The notes beneath the pieces were generated by a model, which was given only the letters and a program-made list of their open reading frames with translations, was not told where the DNA came from and made no database searches. Positions 31,065 through 41,877 of a DNA stretch of 64,000 nt are shown here, in pieces. Position 1 is the stretch's first letter; the number at the start of each line of letters is the position of its first letter. The position numbers and the translations under genes are program-made. Source of the stretch: Saposhnikovia divaricata (Eukaryota > Streptophyta > Magnoliopsida > Apiales > Apiaceae); assembly GCA_036435485.1 (NCBI GenBank), contig CM071599.1, positions 206,249,178-206,313,177 on the forward strand, written 5' to 3'.

Positions 31065-32420
31065 AAAAAATATATTTCTACCACCCAACCATACGGGAAT
31101 CAAGATCCATCATATTTAATGTTATTCCCAAAATTTTAGGAAAAAAAATTATTCGATCGGGTAATTCAACGGTCAACTATCACTTTGACCCGGACCCCTA
31201 AATAGGGTTTCGTCAGGGTTTAAGTATTCGATTTTTAAAAATAATATCTCGACCACCCAATCATACGGGAATCAAGATCCATCATATTTAATGTTATTCC
31301 CAAAATTTTAGGAAAAAAAAAATTTATTAGATCGGGTAATTCAACGGTCAACTATCACTTTGACCGGAACCCCTAAACAGGGTTTCGTTAGGGTTTAAGG
31401 ATTCGATTTTTTAAAAAATATATCTCGACCACCCAACCATACGGGAATTAAGATCCATCATATTTAATGTTATTCCCAAAATTTTAGAAAAAAAAAATTA
31501 TTTGATCGGGTAATTCAACAGTCAACTATCACTTTGACCGGAGCCCCTAAACGGGGTTTCGTCAGGGTTTAAGGATTTGATTTTTTAAAAAATATTTCTC
31601 GACCACCCAACCATACGAGAATCAAGATCCATCATATTTAATTTTATTCCCAAAATTTTAGGAAAAAAAAATTTATTCGATCGGGTAATTCAACGGTCAA
31701 CTATAACTTTGACCAGAACCCCTAAACAGGGTTTCGTTAGGGTTTAAGGATTCGATTTTTTAAAAAATATTTCTCGACCACGCAACCCTACAGGAATCAA
31801 GATCCATCATATTTAATGTTATTCCCAAAATTTTAGAAAACAAAAAATTTTATTCGATCAGGTAATTCAACGGTCAACTATCAGTTTGACCGGAACCCCT
31901 AAACAGGGTTTCGTCAGGGTTTAAGGATTCGATTTTTTAAAAAATATTTCTTGATCACCCAACCATACGAGAATCAAGATCCATCATATTTAATGTTATT
32001 CCCAAAATTTTAGAATTTTTTTTTATTTGATCGGGTAATTCAACGGTCAACTAATCACTTTGACCAAAACCCCTAAATAGGGTTTCGTCAGGGTTTAAGG
32101 ATTCGATTTTTTAAAAAATATTTCTCGACCACCCAACCATACGGGAATCAAGATCCATCATATTTAATATTATTCCCAAAATTTTAGAAAAAAAAAATTA
32201 TTTGATCGGGTAATTCAACGGTCAACTATCACTTTGACCGAAACCCCTAAACAGGGTTTCGTTAGGGTTTAAGGATTCAATTTTTTAAAAAATATTTCTC
32301 GACCACCCAACCTTACGGGAATCAAGATCCATCATATTTAATATTATTCCCAAAATTTTAGAAAAAAAAAAATTTTATTTGATCGGGTAATTCAACGGTC
32401 AACTAGTACTTTGATCGGAA
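31065..32420. repeat. Satellite array, about 8 units of about 175 bp, inside the CACTA
   Basis: Each unit carries GACCACCCAACCATACGGGA, ATCAAGATCCATCATATTTA, then GGGTAATTCAACGGTCAACT and GGGTTTCGTCAGGGTTTAAG. Cores recur near 31078, 31251, 31425, 31602, 31778, 31955, 32128 and 32300. Units are alike but not identical. The last is cut after the CAACGGTC segment. Confidence 0.92.
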
Positions 32421-32645
32421 TAATATAATATAATGATTCAATTTTAAATTATATAAATATTTTTAATATTGAGAGCAGTTCCCCACACTTGAATGGTTTA
32501 TTCCCCTTAGTGAATAATATAATATATTGAAAACGAAAATTATTTTCATTCTAATTATATAATAGTAATATATTAGTTTATAATAGTAATTAAATTTAAG
32601 TGCATAGTTTATATATTAGTGAGTGAGGAAATGAACACATTGCAA

Positions 32646-32725
32646 TGTTTGGCGGAGTGGCTAAGCAGTTGAACAACTAGGGAGGAGGTCGGGGGTTCAA
32701 ATCCCTTCCACCTCTTTTTTTTTTT
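32646..32725 (+). ncRNA. tRNA-like pol III unit (A box, B box, T-run)
   Basis: An A box TGGCGGAGTGGC (32650-32661) and B box GGTTCAAATCC (32694-32704) are 32 bases apart, and a run of T begins near 32715. This is an internal pol III promoter and terminator. The acceptor stem does not pair, so it is not a normal tRNA gene; it looks like a tRNA-derived SINE head or decayed tRNA. 32730-32880 then repeats CACGTGGCA-like words. Confidence 0.6.
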
Positions 32726-35572
32726 AGTAACAGCCATTTACCTTACAAGTTTCTAGGACACGTGGCATGCTATCAACCCGACACGTGGCAGGCTTCCAAT
32801 GAGGCACGTGGCTGTGGGATCATGGACACATGGCAGGTGTGGCTTAGTGACACGTGGCAAGGGGGTCCCACTTGACACAACTATATTGCACAACACAATA
32901 AAAAAACACTTGTCTATTCAAATCACACAAACAACGGTAATTGATACATTGTCTGAACTTTCTTCAAACAATGGTATTTTGTAAACCGTTGTCTGAATCA
33001 ACTCGTTTGCACAACACAATTATAAACCGTTGTCTGAGCCAACTCAAATCAAATCAAAAAAACAACGGTAATTATAACATTGTCTGAAGTCTCTTCAGAC
33101 AACACCTTGAAAAACAAAACACTTGTCTGATTCAATTTGTTAGACAACGGAATTAAATTGTCAAAACCCCGTTGTCTGAAAGCTGGATCAGACAATGTTT
33201 TTAAAAAAAAAAATTAAAACACTTGTCTGTTGATTTTGGGCAACGCTTTTTCCAGTTTACGTTGTCTGATAGGTGTTGTCTGATTCAGTTTTTCTTGTAG
33301 TGAGTAGTTCTTTTGCACCATTTCTTGAAATGAAGAGAAAATCTAACCTACACATAACATTTTTTTATTAGACAATTACAAATAATTAATTTGTACCATT
33401 TTTTTCGAGCAACGAATTAAAACACGGTGCAAAAATTTCAAAGATAAGGTTGTGAGTTGTATATCATTAACAGTTGGATATATGGAGCTGTGCGAGTCTT
33501 TTGACATTGGTTTATTGCCTTTTTTTTGCAGGCCAAATTAAACAAAAAATACAGGGAGCATATCATTTCCACTTACCAGGTATGAACAAAAATCAAGCTG
33601 TTTTACTCAATTTACATGCAGTAGAATATAATTTTTAAAAAATAATTTTTTAAAATTTTAATAATAATCCATGTTTGTTTTGTGAAAATTTTATCTGAAT
33701 TCAATCCAAGTATTATAAATTTTTAAATATTAATATTTGTTGGAATAAGAGATAAAGCTTTGATAGCAGAAGCTATTATTATATCATGTCTAACAATTCA
33801 CTTTTTTTAAAATATTAAAATCTCTTCAGTAAATCACTATTATATATTTTACCAGTAATTCTTTTTTGTTTCCTCCAAACAACCTTGTTTCTCTTGTAGC
33901 CTATGCATCGTGAGCTGTATCGGATGAACACGACTAGCTTCTTTGTACCTTCTTTTCTGAACGCAATCAGTGAGAACACGGAGGAGGGTTTTCGGAACAT
34001 AATATCTGAACCATCTCCGGGAATTCTGACATTTGAAATGCTACAGCCAGAATTCTGTAAAATGCTGCTAGATGAGGTATTAGAATTACCATTTTGAATC
34101 TTGTAGTCTTATATAGCCATTGCTCGTAGTAGTGTAGCTTTTATCTCTTATAACCAGGTTCTGTTTGTGTAGGTAGAAAACTTTTAAAACTGGTGCCGTG
34201 AGACAAGAACCTGTTTTATGCGGCCAAATACAATGAATGCATATGGTGTTGTTCTTGATGACTTTGGCCCGGAAACAATGCTTGACAAGATGATGAAAGA
34301 TTTCATACTTCCAATGTCTACAAGTAATGAATATATTTCTCATAACTACTAATTTAAAAAAAAAATAACCATAATACCGCTATGTTGCAACAACAGAGCT
34401 GCATTATCTGCTTTCTTAGCTACTTCTCTTTCTAATGATATGGTATATACGTGGAGTCTGCAGTTTTCTTTCCTGAAGTTGGTGGAGCCACAACGACTCT
34501 CATTATGGTTATGTTGGTATGGGACAAATAGAGATGACCACCTTGGTAGATGCTCCCTTTTTGAGTAATGTTCTAATATACTTATAGTATGACTCTCTCA
34601 CAACATACGCAATACACAATTTCGTACTAGATAGCTTATCTATATGCAATTTTAGGCCTTCACATGGATGACTGAGAAGTCACTTTGAACCCAATTTTCT
34701 GGTGGTGAGCTATTCTTCTGTGGTGTGCGCTGCCATAATCAAAAAGATGTGGAAAGTGATCGAGGGGTATGTTACTATAGATGGTAGTCAGTATTATTTA
34801 AGATAGTATTGTAAACCTATAGCACACATAAAGATTCCTACTGATTGTCCTATTTTAGTTCAGATTCAGATTGTCCTATTTCAGTTGAGATTCATTAGAA
34901 ATTCTTATTTTTATAGGAAATTTGCAATTACTCACATATCCCTGGATGAGCTGTTCTTCATCGTGGTCATCATCACCATGGTGTCCGATCCACCACATAT
35001 AGAAACATGGTAATATGCTGTTATGGTGTCGAAGGTAATGCAATCCTGAAGTTTTTTTTCGCTAATTTGACTACTACTGCTTGTTTAATTTTTAGCAATA
35101 CACTTACTCTTAAGATTCAAGGAAAATGCTCAGGATAGATATTAAACTCAAGATGATGACACATTTCTTACTTCCTATGTCTACAAGTAATGAATATATT
35201 TCTCATAACTACTAGTTTAAAAAAAAATAACATGATACGGCTATGTTGTCAACAACAGAGCTGCATTTTATCTGCTTTCTTAGATAGTTCTCTTTCTAAT
35301 GATATGGTATATATGTGGAGTCTGCAGTTTTCTTTCCTGAAGTTGGTGGAGCCACATCTACTCTCACATCATGGTTATGTTGTCGAGTATGGGACAAACA
35401 GAGATGATCATCTTGGTAAGTGATCAGTTTGCACTTTATCACGTTATCACATAGATGCTCCCTTTTTGAGTAATGTCCTAATATACTTATAGTATGACTC
35501 TCTCACAACATACGCAATACACAATTTCGTACTAGATAGCTTAGCTATCTATCTATCTATATATATATATAT

Positions 35573-35761
35573 AGAGGTTAGGGAGCATGAGATATATATC
35601 AGGTAAGTTCCCTGAGATACATATTTTTATATGTAAAAATGGGATGGGCATTTTAGTAAATTCAAAATTTTTTGATTAGCCATGCGGGCCCAGTAAAATT
35701 TAAAGTTATTTTGTATTTATCTCAGGAAAAGTTCCCTGAGACCTATCTCGGGATCCTTTTT

Positions 35762-35763
<2 letters not shown>
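35573..35763. mobile_element. MITE-like insertion with imperfect inverted ends
   Basis: The left end AGGGAGCATGAGATA and AGTTCCCTGAGATACA is mirrored at the right by TATCTCAGGAAAAGTTCCCT and CCTATCTCGGGATCC. The segment is absent from the first copy of the duplicated intron, so it is an insertion. TA-rich DNA borders both sides. Confidence 0.6.

Positions 35764-35847
<84 letters not shown>
35764..35847. repeat. (TA)n microsatellite
   Basis: About 84 bases of uninterrupted TA adjoin the MITE-like insertion. Length is likely to vary between individuals. Confidence 0.95.
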
Positions 35848-35850
<3 letters not shown>

Positions 35851-36249
35851 TTTAACTCTTAAGAACTAGATGCAATTGTAGGCCTTCACATGGATGACTC
35901 AGAAGTCACTTTGAACCTAATTTTATGGTGGTGAGCTATTATGCGCTGCCATAATCATAAAGATGTGAAAATTGATCATCGACGAAGTCCAAGGTAGGAT
36001 TTTGTACTCTATGAGACTAACTATATGTTTATGTCCTTTTTTAGTAGGTGCTACTGTTGTTTTTATTTTAATATGGTTATTGCTATTATTATTTAATATT
36101 GAATTACGGTTTGTACTTAAGTGTGGTTCATTGATGTATATAAGAGTGTTTACTCTCTGAGTCTCTGTTGTGTGGAAATACTGTCTTACACATGGATCTA
36201 TGTATTTTACTAAGCGGGTTGATCATTGTGGATTCTAATTTACTACATT

Positions 36250-38578
36250 CACTACAAGAAAAATGGCCATTTTTTACGGAAATTTAACACTGAAATCGTC
36301 GCAATTGGTACCAATTATGACGGAACAAAATCGTCGTTTTTGATCGAGTCTTAAGTTCCAATGAGGGGCCCACTTTTTACAATAAAATAATATATGAACT
36401 TCCGACGGAAATAACCGTCGTAAATTATAAACTTATGACGGAAATATCGTCGAAAATTAAAAAATGGGACCCACCTAGAATATAATAATAACAATACTTT
36501 TGAACGCACTATCCGTCGTATGTTAATAATTTATGACGATTTTTTCTTGTCATAAGTTGAAATGCCCAGAAGCAGCAATTCCGTCATAAGTTGAAATGCT
36601 CAGAAGCAGCAATATTCAGCTACATTTTCAGGTTTCCAGCCATTTTAGGCTTCCAAATTAAATCCTATCACACATTCCAATCTACATACAATCATTTGGC
36701 AATCGAACACCAAAATCAAATATGAAATTTTACAACAATCATACACGCAATTAAACGGATCTGAATATAAAAATAGCATTGTTCACATAAATATTGTCAT
36801 AGATCCATATTCAACAACACAAAAGTTTAAACCATTCTACAATCCTACATCAAGGTATATCATCTTACAAATTTCTATTCTCCTTGTTCTCCACATCACC
36901 TTCCTTCTTCTCAATGTCTTCATCTTCTTCATCGTCTTACAAATTTAGTCTTTTTCCTGGAGTTCAACCCAGAGCCCATATTTAATTTCAAATGAGATAA
37001 TTCCTGCAATTTCATTAAAGATTCATATTATAGACACAATAAACTACTCAACAAGAAAAGATAGCATACGACTTTATAAAAAGCAAGTTAATTTCAAACT
37101 TGAAAGCGCAGACCTGAATTGATAGATCCAGAATGGCATGCACTCAGAGGACGCCCAGTGTACAAACCCTGTTACTTGTTGATTAATCATTCAATAATAA
37201 AACAAGAGACATGCATTTAAATTTGAATAAAAACACTCCTGTGACAACCAAAATAATCTAACCTATTTAGTTCTATCAATTTCCAGCTCCAGTTGTGCCA
37301 ATTTTAAACGGCTTATTTTGAGTTGTTGAACATATGCCTAGATGGAAACAAAATAGAAGGCAACTAAGTAAGTGGTTTTTTAGTACACCTCAACATACCT
37401 TTCCTTATTACAAGCAGTGTCACTCCTGAGTACCTTTTTGCGCAGACGACTTTTACGAGCAGCTTCACGATTTTGTGCTAGCCATTTTTGCAACTGCAAT
37501 AAAATCAAATCAAAGTTCATGCATCTCTGTATCCATAGAAAACAAGATTTTGACCCAGGCTGAATTTTGTTCAAACATAATTAAGCTACGAAATTCTAAA
37601 ATGTCTTGACTAACCGTTCAAACTTCAAACACTCCAAATGAGATCAGATATCACTCCAACACAATATGCTATAAACTTATTATGTGAAGTGAAACAACAC
37701 CTTATAGTATACCAGACAAGCATTCAAACACTGTCATCACCGTTAAAAAATAAAATTAAATTAACAAAAGTACCAAGTGAACAAGAATGACGTCTTGTAA
37801 GTACTAAAGACTTCCGGACTAGACAATAGACAAAATTTTGCACGTAATTGAAAGAAGATAATACACTAGAATGCTACGTCCAAATTTAAACAATTTGTCT
37901 TTGAGGAATGAGTTGTCCCCATATTAATTCCGGAAGCGAACCTGTTTATTTTCAAGTAGCACAACTTGTCCTTTCCTTCAGCACTTCATTCATACCCATT
38001 TCTGTACATTTCTTTTTCTTGCTCTTTCTTATTGAGGACTTTGCAGCTGCTCCATTAACATCCTCCTCTGCACCTGCAACTTGAAATCAGCCAGGATAAG
38101 GACAAGTTAGCAGGACAACCAAGACAACAAATGACAAGATAAGATGCGCAGAGATAATTAAGAGAAGCATATGCATTTTTAATCAACTGGATGACTAGCT
38201 ACAATGAATAAGTAATGATATAAAAAAGAAGAGGTAAAATAAATTGATTATGTAAACTCTCTCAAATTTGAATATAACAGTTATCCAGTCTTATTTTTAA
38301 CGCAAATGCAAACTGCGTAGTTGCCACAGCTGCATAGTTGAGTGTAGATTATTTTCACAATTAAACAATTGAAAAAAACCAACTACCAAATTGTAGGAAA
38401 TGTTGTAAATTTCAAACTAATTAGTAATCAACTGAGATCCAATACAATGTTAAACTAACAACTTCATGTAAGTTGTTACGACAAATTTACGACAAATTTG
38501 GAATTCCGTCGTAAGTTGGGCGCGAAAATTGTTTCCGTCACAAGTTGGCCGTCATAATTGGCCAAATTTCTTGTAGTG
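36250..38578. mobile_element. Gene-carrying CACTA element in left palindrome arm
   Basis: The ends are CACTACAAGAAAAATGGCC (left) and, in reverse, CACTACAAGAAATTTGGCC (right). Subterminal repeats are built on CGTCGTAA/TTACGACGG. Left flank ATT and right flank AAT differ by one base from a 3-bp duplication; the right palindrome arm shows the unoccupied site ACATTACTG. Cargo is bZIP exons (37263-37493) and, near 37930-38090, an unassigned Lys-rich open segment on the minus strand. No transposase is seen. Confidence 0.9.
37263..37493 (-). pseudogene. TGA-type bZIP transcription factor fragment, two exons
   Basis: Exon A (37493-37434) reads LQKWLAQNREAARKSRLRKK between an AG acceptor and a GT donor. 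This is the basic DNA-binding region of TGA-class bZIP factors, with the N-x7-R pattern (N8...R16). Exon B (37337-37263) reads AYVQQLKISRLKLAQLELEI then DRTK, the start of the leucine zipper. It ends at TAG directly before a GT donor, where CAG (Gln) would be expected. Intact TGA factors bind TGACG elements and work with NPR1 in defence. Here only the bZIP core is carried, without the C-terminal DOG1 domain, so it is a captured fragment. Introns are retained, showing DNA-level capture. Confidence 0.88.
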
Positions 38579-38805
38579 AATACTGCACCCTCATTATGGC
38601 ACTTGATAGGTATTAGTCTTGGGCTGCTGGTTTCTTATACGCTTTCACTATTTAACTCTTTTTTAACAGGATCGTAGTCTATGGCATAATATGTTAATAA
38701 TATGTCAATACTGTGTGCAAGAGTGGACAGAGTTAGTGCTGAAATAAGTGTATCTTGTCTGCAACTGTCTCTTATGTCCATGCATCATGTCCATGCAATT
38801 TGTAG

Positions 38806-38953
38806 ACAGATACATCTTTGGGTATTGAGGCCAAGTTCATGTCAAGATGGGAATTCAATAGTATAGCGCAACCTGCTAAATCCATACCATCATGGTTCTC
38901 AGGGAATCCTATAGAGAGGGCTTTTTTGAAAGAGCATCTAGAGTGTGCGATAG
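38806..38953 (+). pseudogene. Single exon of an unrecognised gene in palindrome arm
   Basis: A 148-bp open stretch lies between TTGTAG and the donor GGTACT. It codes TDTSLGIEAKFMSRWEFNSI and KSIPSWFSGNPIERAFLKEH then LECAIG. Composition and splice borders look like a real exon, and a diverged copy lies inverted near 40040-40190. I do not recognise the family, and no neighbouring exon joins it convincingly. Low-complexity bias is absent, which supports a once-coding origin. Confidence 0.45.
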
Positions 38954-40690
38954 GTACTATCTATTATTTCTTTTTCTTGTTGTAGAAATAAATCAACTCA
39001 TTTGTTTTATGCGACAATCACACGTGAAGATGAAAAGGATAGAATTAGCAGATTAATTGATGAACTAATTCATTAAATTCTCTCATTTATTGATACCAGA
39101 TTGGCTATTCAAAGCAGTGTTCTATCCAACAGGATACACCTAAAAACATAAAAAAAATTACGCGTGAATTTTTGAATCACCTAAATTGTCAATCCCAGAT
39201 TTCAAATCTAGCGCTTGCGTTCCTACCTCCAGGTTTATTTGCAAAGTTTGATATGTATGCAATTTCTGACCATGTTTAATGCTTAATTGTTCATTTACGA
39301 CATGATTATAAACACTATAAGTTATCAAACTTCAACTGTAACTCAATTCAGAATCTTTAAATGGAAATGATGTTCGAAGATTCTATTTCGAAATTAAAAA
39401 TTGAATTTTTTAGAGTTGCTTAGGACTAGAACATTTTTATAAAGTTCTAAAAATATATATAATCATGTGAGATTATATAAAATCATTTTTATAGTAATAG
39501 TGAGATTTTCATAGCATTATAAAAATGTTACATGATTATATATTTTTTAGAACTTTCAAAAAAATGTTCTAGTCCTGAGCAACTCCAAAAACTTCTATTT
39601 CTAATTCCGAAATAGAATCTTCAAACTTCATTTCCATTTGGAGATTCTAAATTGAGTTACAGCTGAAGTTTGATAACTTATAGGGTTTATAATCATGTCG
39701 TAAATGAACATTTAAGCATTGAACATGGTGAAAAATTGCATACACAACAAACTTTGCAAATAAACCTGGAGGGAGGAACGCAAGCTCTAGATTCGAAATC
39801 TGGGATTGACGATTTAGGCAATTAAGAAATTCACGAGTAAATTTTTTATGTTTTTAGGTGTACCCTGTTAGATACAACACTGGTTTGAACAACAAATCTG
39901 GTATCCACAAATGAGAGAATTTTATGAATTAGTTCATCAGGCAATCTGCTAATTATGACCATTTCATCTTCACGTGTGGTTCTCTCATAAAACAAATGAG
40001 CTGATTTATTTCTATAACAAGAAAAAGAAATAATAGATAGTACCTATCGCACATTCTAGATGCTCTTTCAAAAAAGCGCTTTCTGTAGAATTTCCTGAGA
40101 ACCATGAAGTTATTAATTTAGCAGCTTACGCTATACTATCAAATTCCCATCTTGACATGAACTTGGCCATAATATATAGCCAAAGATGTACCTGTCTACA
40201 AATTACATGGACATGAGAGACAGTAGTAGACTGGATACACTTATTTCAGCACTAACTCCGTCCACTCTTGCACACAGTATTGAATTATTATTCCATAGAT
40301 TACGATCCTGTTAAAAAAAGAGCTAAATAATGAAAGCCTTTAAGAAACCATCAGCCCAAGGCTAATACCTATCAAGTGCCATAATGAGGGTGCAGTAATG
40401 TAGTAAACTAGAATCCACAATGATCAACCCGCTTACTACAATATACAGGTCCATGTGTAAGATAGTATTTCCACACAACAGAGACACAGATAGTAAAAAC
40501 TCTTATATACATCAATGAACCACACTTAAGTACAAACCGTAATTCAATATTAAATAATAATAGAAATAAACCATATTAAAGGAAAAACAACAACAGCGCC
40601 TCCAAAAAAAGGACATAAAAATATAGGTAGTCTCAAAGAGTACAAAATCTTACCTTGAACTTCGTCAATGGTACTCTATCATGAGAAAAT

Positions 40691-41362
40691 TTGCACTTAT
40701 CACCATGTGGAAACATACGGAAGTAATCAAAATTTTTGAATATATGTATTAGGAATTAGTGAGCCAATTAGAATATATTACTAAAAAATTAATTGCTAAA
40801 GAAAATACCTCATGGCATCTAAAAACAGAAAAAATTTACCTTCCTTGTTGGTCTGTAACAATAAAGAACATTCTTATATAGTTAAGCATTATTCATATAA
40901 GAAAATACCATGTTCTATCTAACAGGGTACACCTAAAAACATAAATGTGACATTACTTTCAAATTTTTCTTCTCAACATCATTAATCATGGCAAGAGCTG
41001 GTCCGTACCAATAAAGAATCAAATTGGGATTAATTTCTTCATAATAGCCTCCTCCGGATGATTTATAACCAAATTGGGTATAAAAATCATGGCTTAGATA
41101 GAATTTGGGGGATTTGGATTTAGGATGATTTTGTCGAAATTGATGGCGTGAATAGATTAAGGAGGATGGGAGGAGTATTTTTATGTATGGATTGTATGTG
41201 TTGGTTGGTCGGAGAAGGGAGGAACCACCAGGGTCGATAGGTTGCTGGCGGTGGTGGTTGTGTGGTAGCAACGGAGATGAAGAAGAGAGGAAGGAGAGTT
41301 GTGTGCGAGTTTGTGGAGGAGATAACTCACGCTGTTTGATTTTGGGGACGAACTGGGATTAT
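40691..41362. other. Non-coding or weakly coding DNA right of palindrome
   Basis: A minus-strand frame at 40933-41271 (112 codons, GYKSSGGGYYEEINPNLIL) has no recognised motif. 41160-41340 is GGA/GGT-rich like a plant 5' leader. I see no supported gene. Confidence 0.35.
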
Positions 41363-41431
41363 TGACTACTAAATACTAATGGACTTGTAATTATATATAC
41401 ATCGGATATACGAATGTCGTTATATATATAC

Positions 41432-41494
<63 letters not shown>

Positions 41495-41741
41495 CTCGGG
41501 TAGCCCCAAGAGCGACGTATATGTGCTAAGACTTTATACGGCGGGTAACAACACCGATGTAAAATATCCTTTTTTACGTTGGTCAAAAGGGGACCGACGT
41601 ATATCTTGATAATATACGACGGCTTCTACCTAAACCGACGTAAAAAGTCATCTCAAAAGGATCATGTACGTTGCCCTTTTAAAAATTTGACTTCGCCTTT
41701 CTTTATGTGTGACGTAAATTACTAGTTTTGTACTAGGGTAT
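41363..41741. mobile_element. Degenerate CACTA fragment of the 1-491 family
   Basis: 41500-41720 carries ACCGACGTATA, TATACGACGG and GACGTAAA words, the subterminal vocabulary of the element at 1-491. The right end in reverse reads CCTAGTACAAAACTAGTAA, near the CACTAGTA terminus with one base changed. 41421-41490 is a TA run. The left border is approximate. Confidence 0.5.
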
Positions 41742-41742
41742 C

Positions 41743-41877
41743 CAGGATGTAGAGAACTTGATAGCAGAAGGACCTACTCATTCACAGGCTGATTCAAATA
41801 GTCTATGCTCTTCACAAGCTAATTCATGGACTTCTAATAGTCCATGTTCTTCACAAGCTGATTCAAATAGTCCATGA
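41743..41877 (+). pseudogene. C-terminal coding remnant with short internal repeats
   Basis: The frame DVENLIAEGPTHSQADSNS followed by CSSQANSW and CSSQADSNSP ends at TGA. The DNA repeats CTTCACAAGCTGATTCAAAT-like units. It begins right after the CACTA end, so the rest of the gene may have been displaced. No family is recognised. Confidence 0.35.

Larger units (their letters stand above)
27060..33302. mobile_element. Complete gene-carrying CACTA element, TSD AGT
   Basis: The left end reads CACTACAAGGAATTTC and the right end, in reverse, CACTACAAGAAAAACTG. AGT lies directly outside both (27057-27059, 33303-33305). Subterminal repeats CAGACAACGG/CCGTTGTCTG fill 27100-27520 and 32880-33290. No transposase is seen, so movement needs a relative. 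The cargo is copper amine oxidase exons, a histone H4 fragment, a satellite array and a tRNA-like unit. It lies in intron 1 of the hydroxylase gene. 27520-28470 has no recognised gene; 27830-27950 (minus) could hold a short last exon ending in TAG, and 28370-28430 an unassigned open stretch. Confidence 0.92.
26737..35033 (+). pseudogene. PKHD-type 2-oxoglutarate/Fe(II) hydroxylase gene (At1g22950-like), broken
   Basis: Exon 1 (26737-26973) codes MSSCSRSSLN... FNPLLYRSIERHLPPQMLNA. Exon 2 (33532-33579) codes AKLNKKYREHIISTYQ. Exon 3 (33900-34076) codes PMHRELYRMN, FFVPSFLNAISENTEEGF and FEMLQPEFCKMLLDE. Exon 4 (34173-34322) holds MRPNTMNAYGVVLDDFGPE. Exons 5-7 (34464-34545, 34656-about 34770, 34917-35033) keep FFPEVGGAT, HMDD and AVLHRGHHHHG. 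The family oxidises protein or small-molecule substrates with iron bound by an HxD pair and a distal His, here HMD in LHMDD and probably HRG in VLHRG. Exon 4 has TAA after VENF, exon 6 has TGA after HMDD, and frameshifts break exons 5 and 6. A 6.2-kb CACTA sits in intron 1. Splice sites are mostly intact, so decay is moderate. Confidence 0.85.
34323..35967. repeat. Partial tandem duplication of hydroxylase intron 4 to exon 6
   Basis: 34323-34770 is repeated at 35187-35967, offset about 864 bp. Both contain AGTAATGAATATATTTCTC, then the exon 5 text TTTTCTTTCCTGAAGTTGG and the exon 6 text CTTCACATGGATGACT. The second copy keeps TCA where the first has TGA after HMDD, but exon 5 there is frameshifted. 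Inside its intron it has gained a 190-bp element and a long TA run. Confidence 0.9.
35968..40690. repeat. Large imperfect palindrome, arms about 1.15 kb, centre near 39480
   Basis: The right arm (about 39540-40690) is the reverse complement of the left arm (35968-36249 plus 38579-39450). Matching pairs: GACGAAGTCCAAGGTAGGAT (35980s) with the complement of ATCTTACCTTGAACTTCGTC (40650s), and CTCATTATGGCACTTGATAG with its complement near 40375. The left arm is split by the CACTA at 36250. Arms differ by scattered substitutions and small indels. The centre is a loop of about 90 bases. A third short copy of the arm sequence (CAGGGTACACCTAAAAACAT) lies at 40925-40945 in left-arm orientation. Confidence 0.9.

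Noticed and set aside
31065..32420. CRISPR array
   Set aside because: Units are tandem satellite repeats without distinct spacers, in a plant transposon.
32646..32715. Functional tRNA gene
   Set aside because: Internal boxes are present but the acceptor stem does not pair and the fold is not a standard cloverleaf.
35672..35869. Frame with an Ile-Tyr repeat
   Set aside because: It is the translation of the TA microsatellite.
40933..41271. 112-codon minus-strand frame
   Set aside because: No family recognised; purine-rich leader-like DNA on the other strand explains part of the openness. Left as uncertain non-coding DNA.
41359..41586. Frame with an Ile-Tyr repeat
   Set aside because: Translation of a TA run inside degenerate CACTA sequence.
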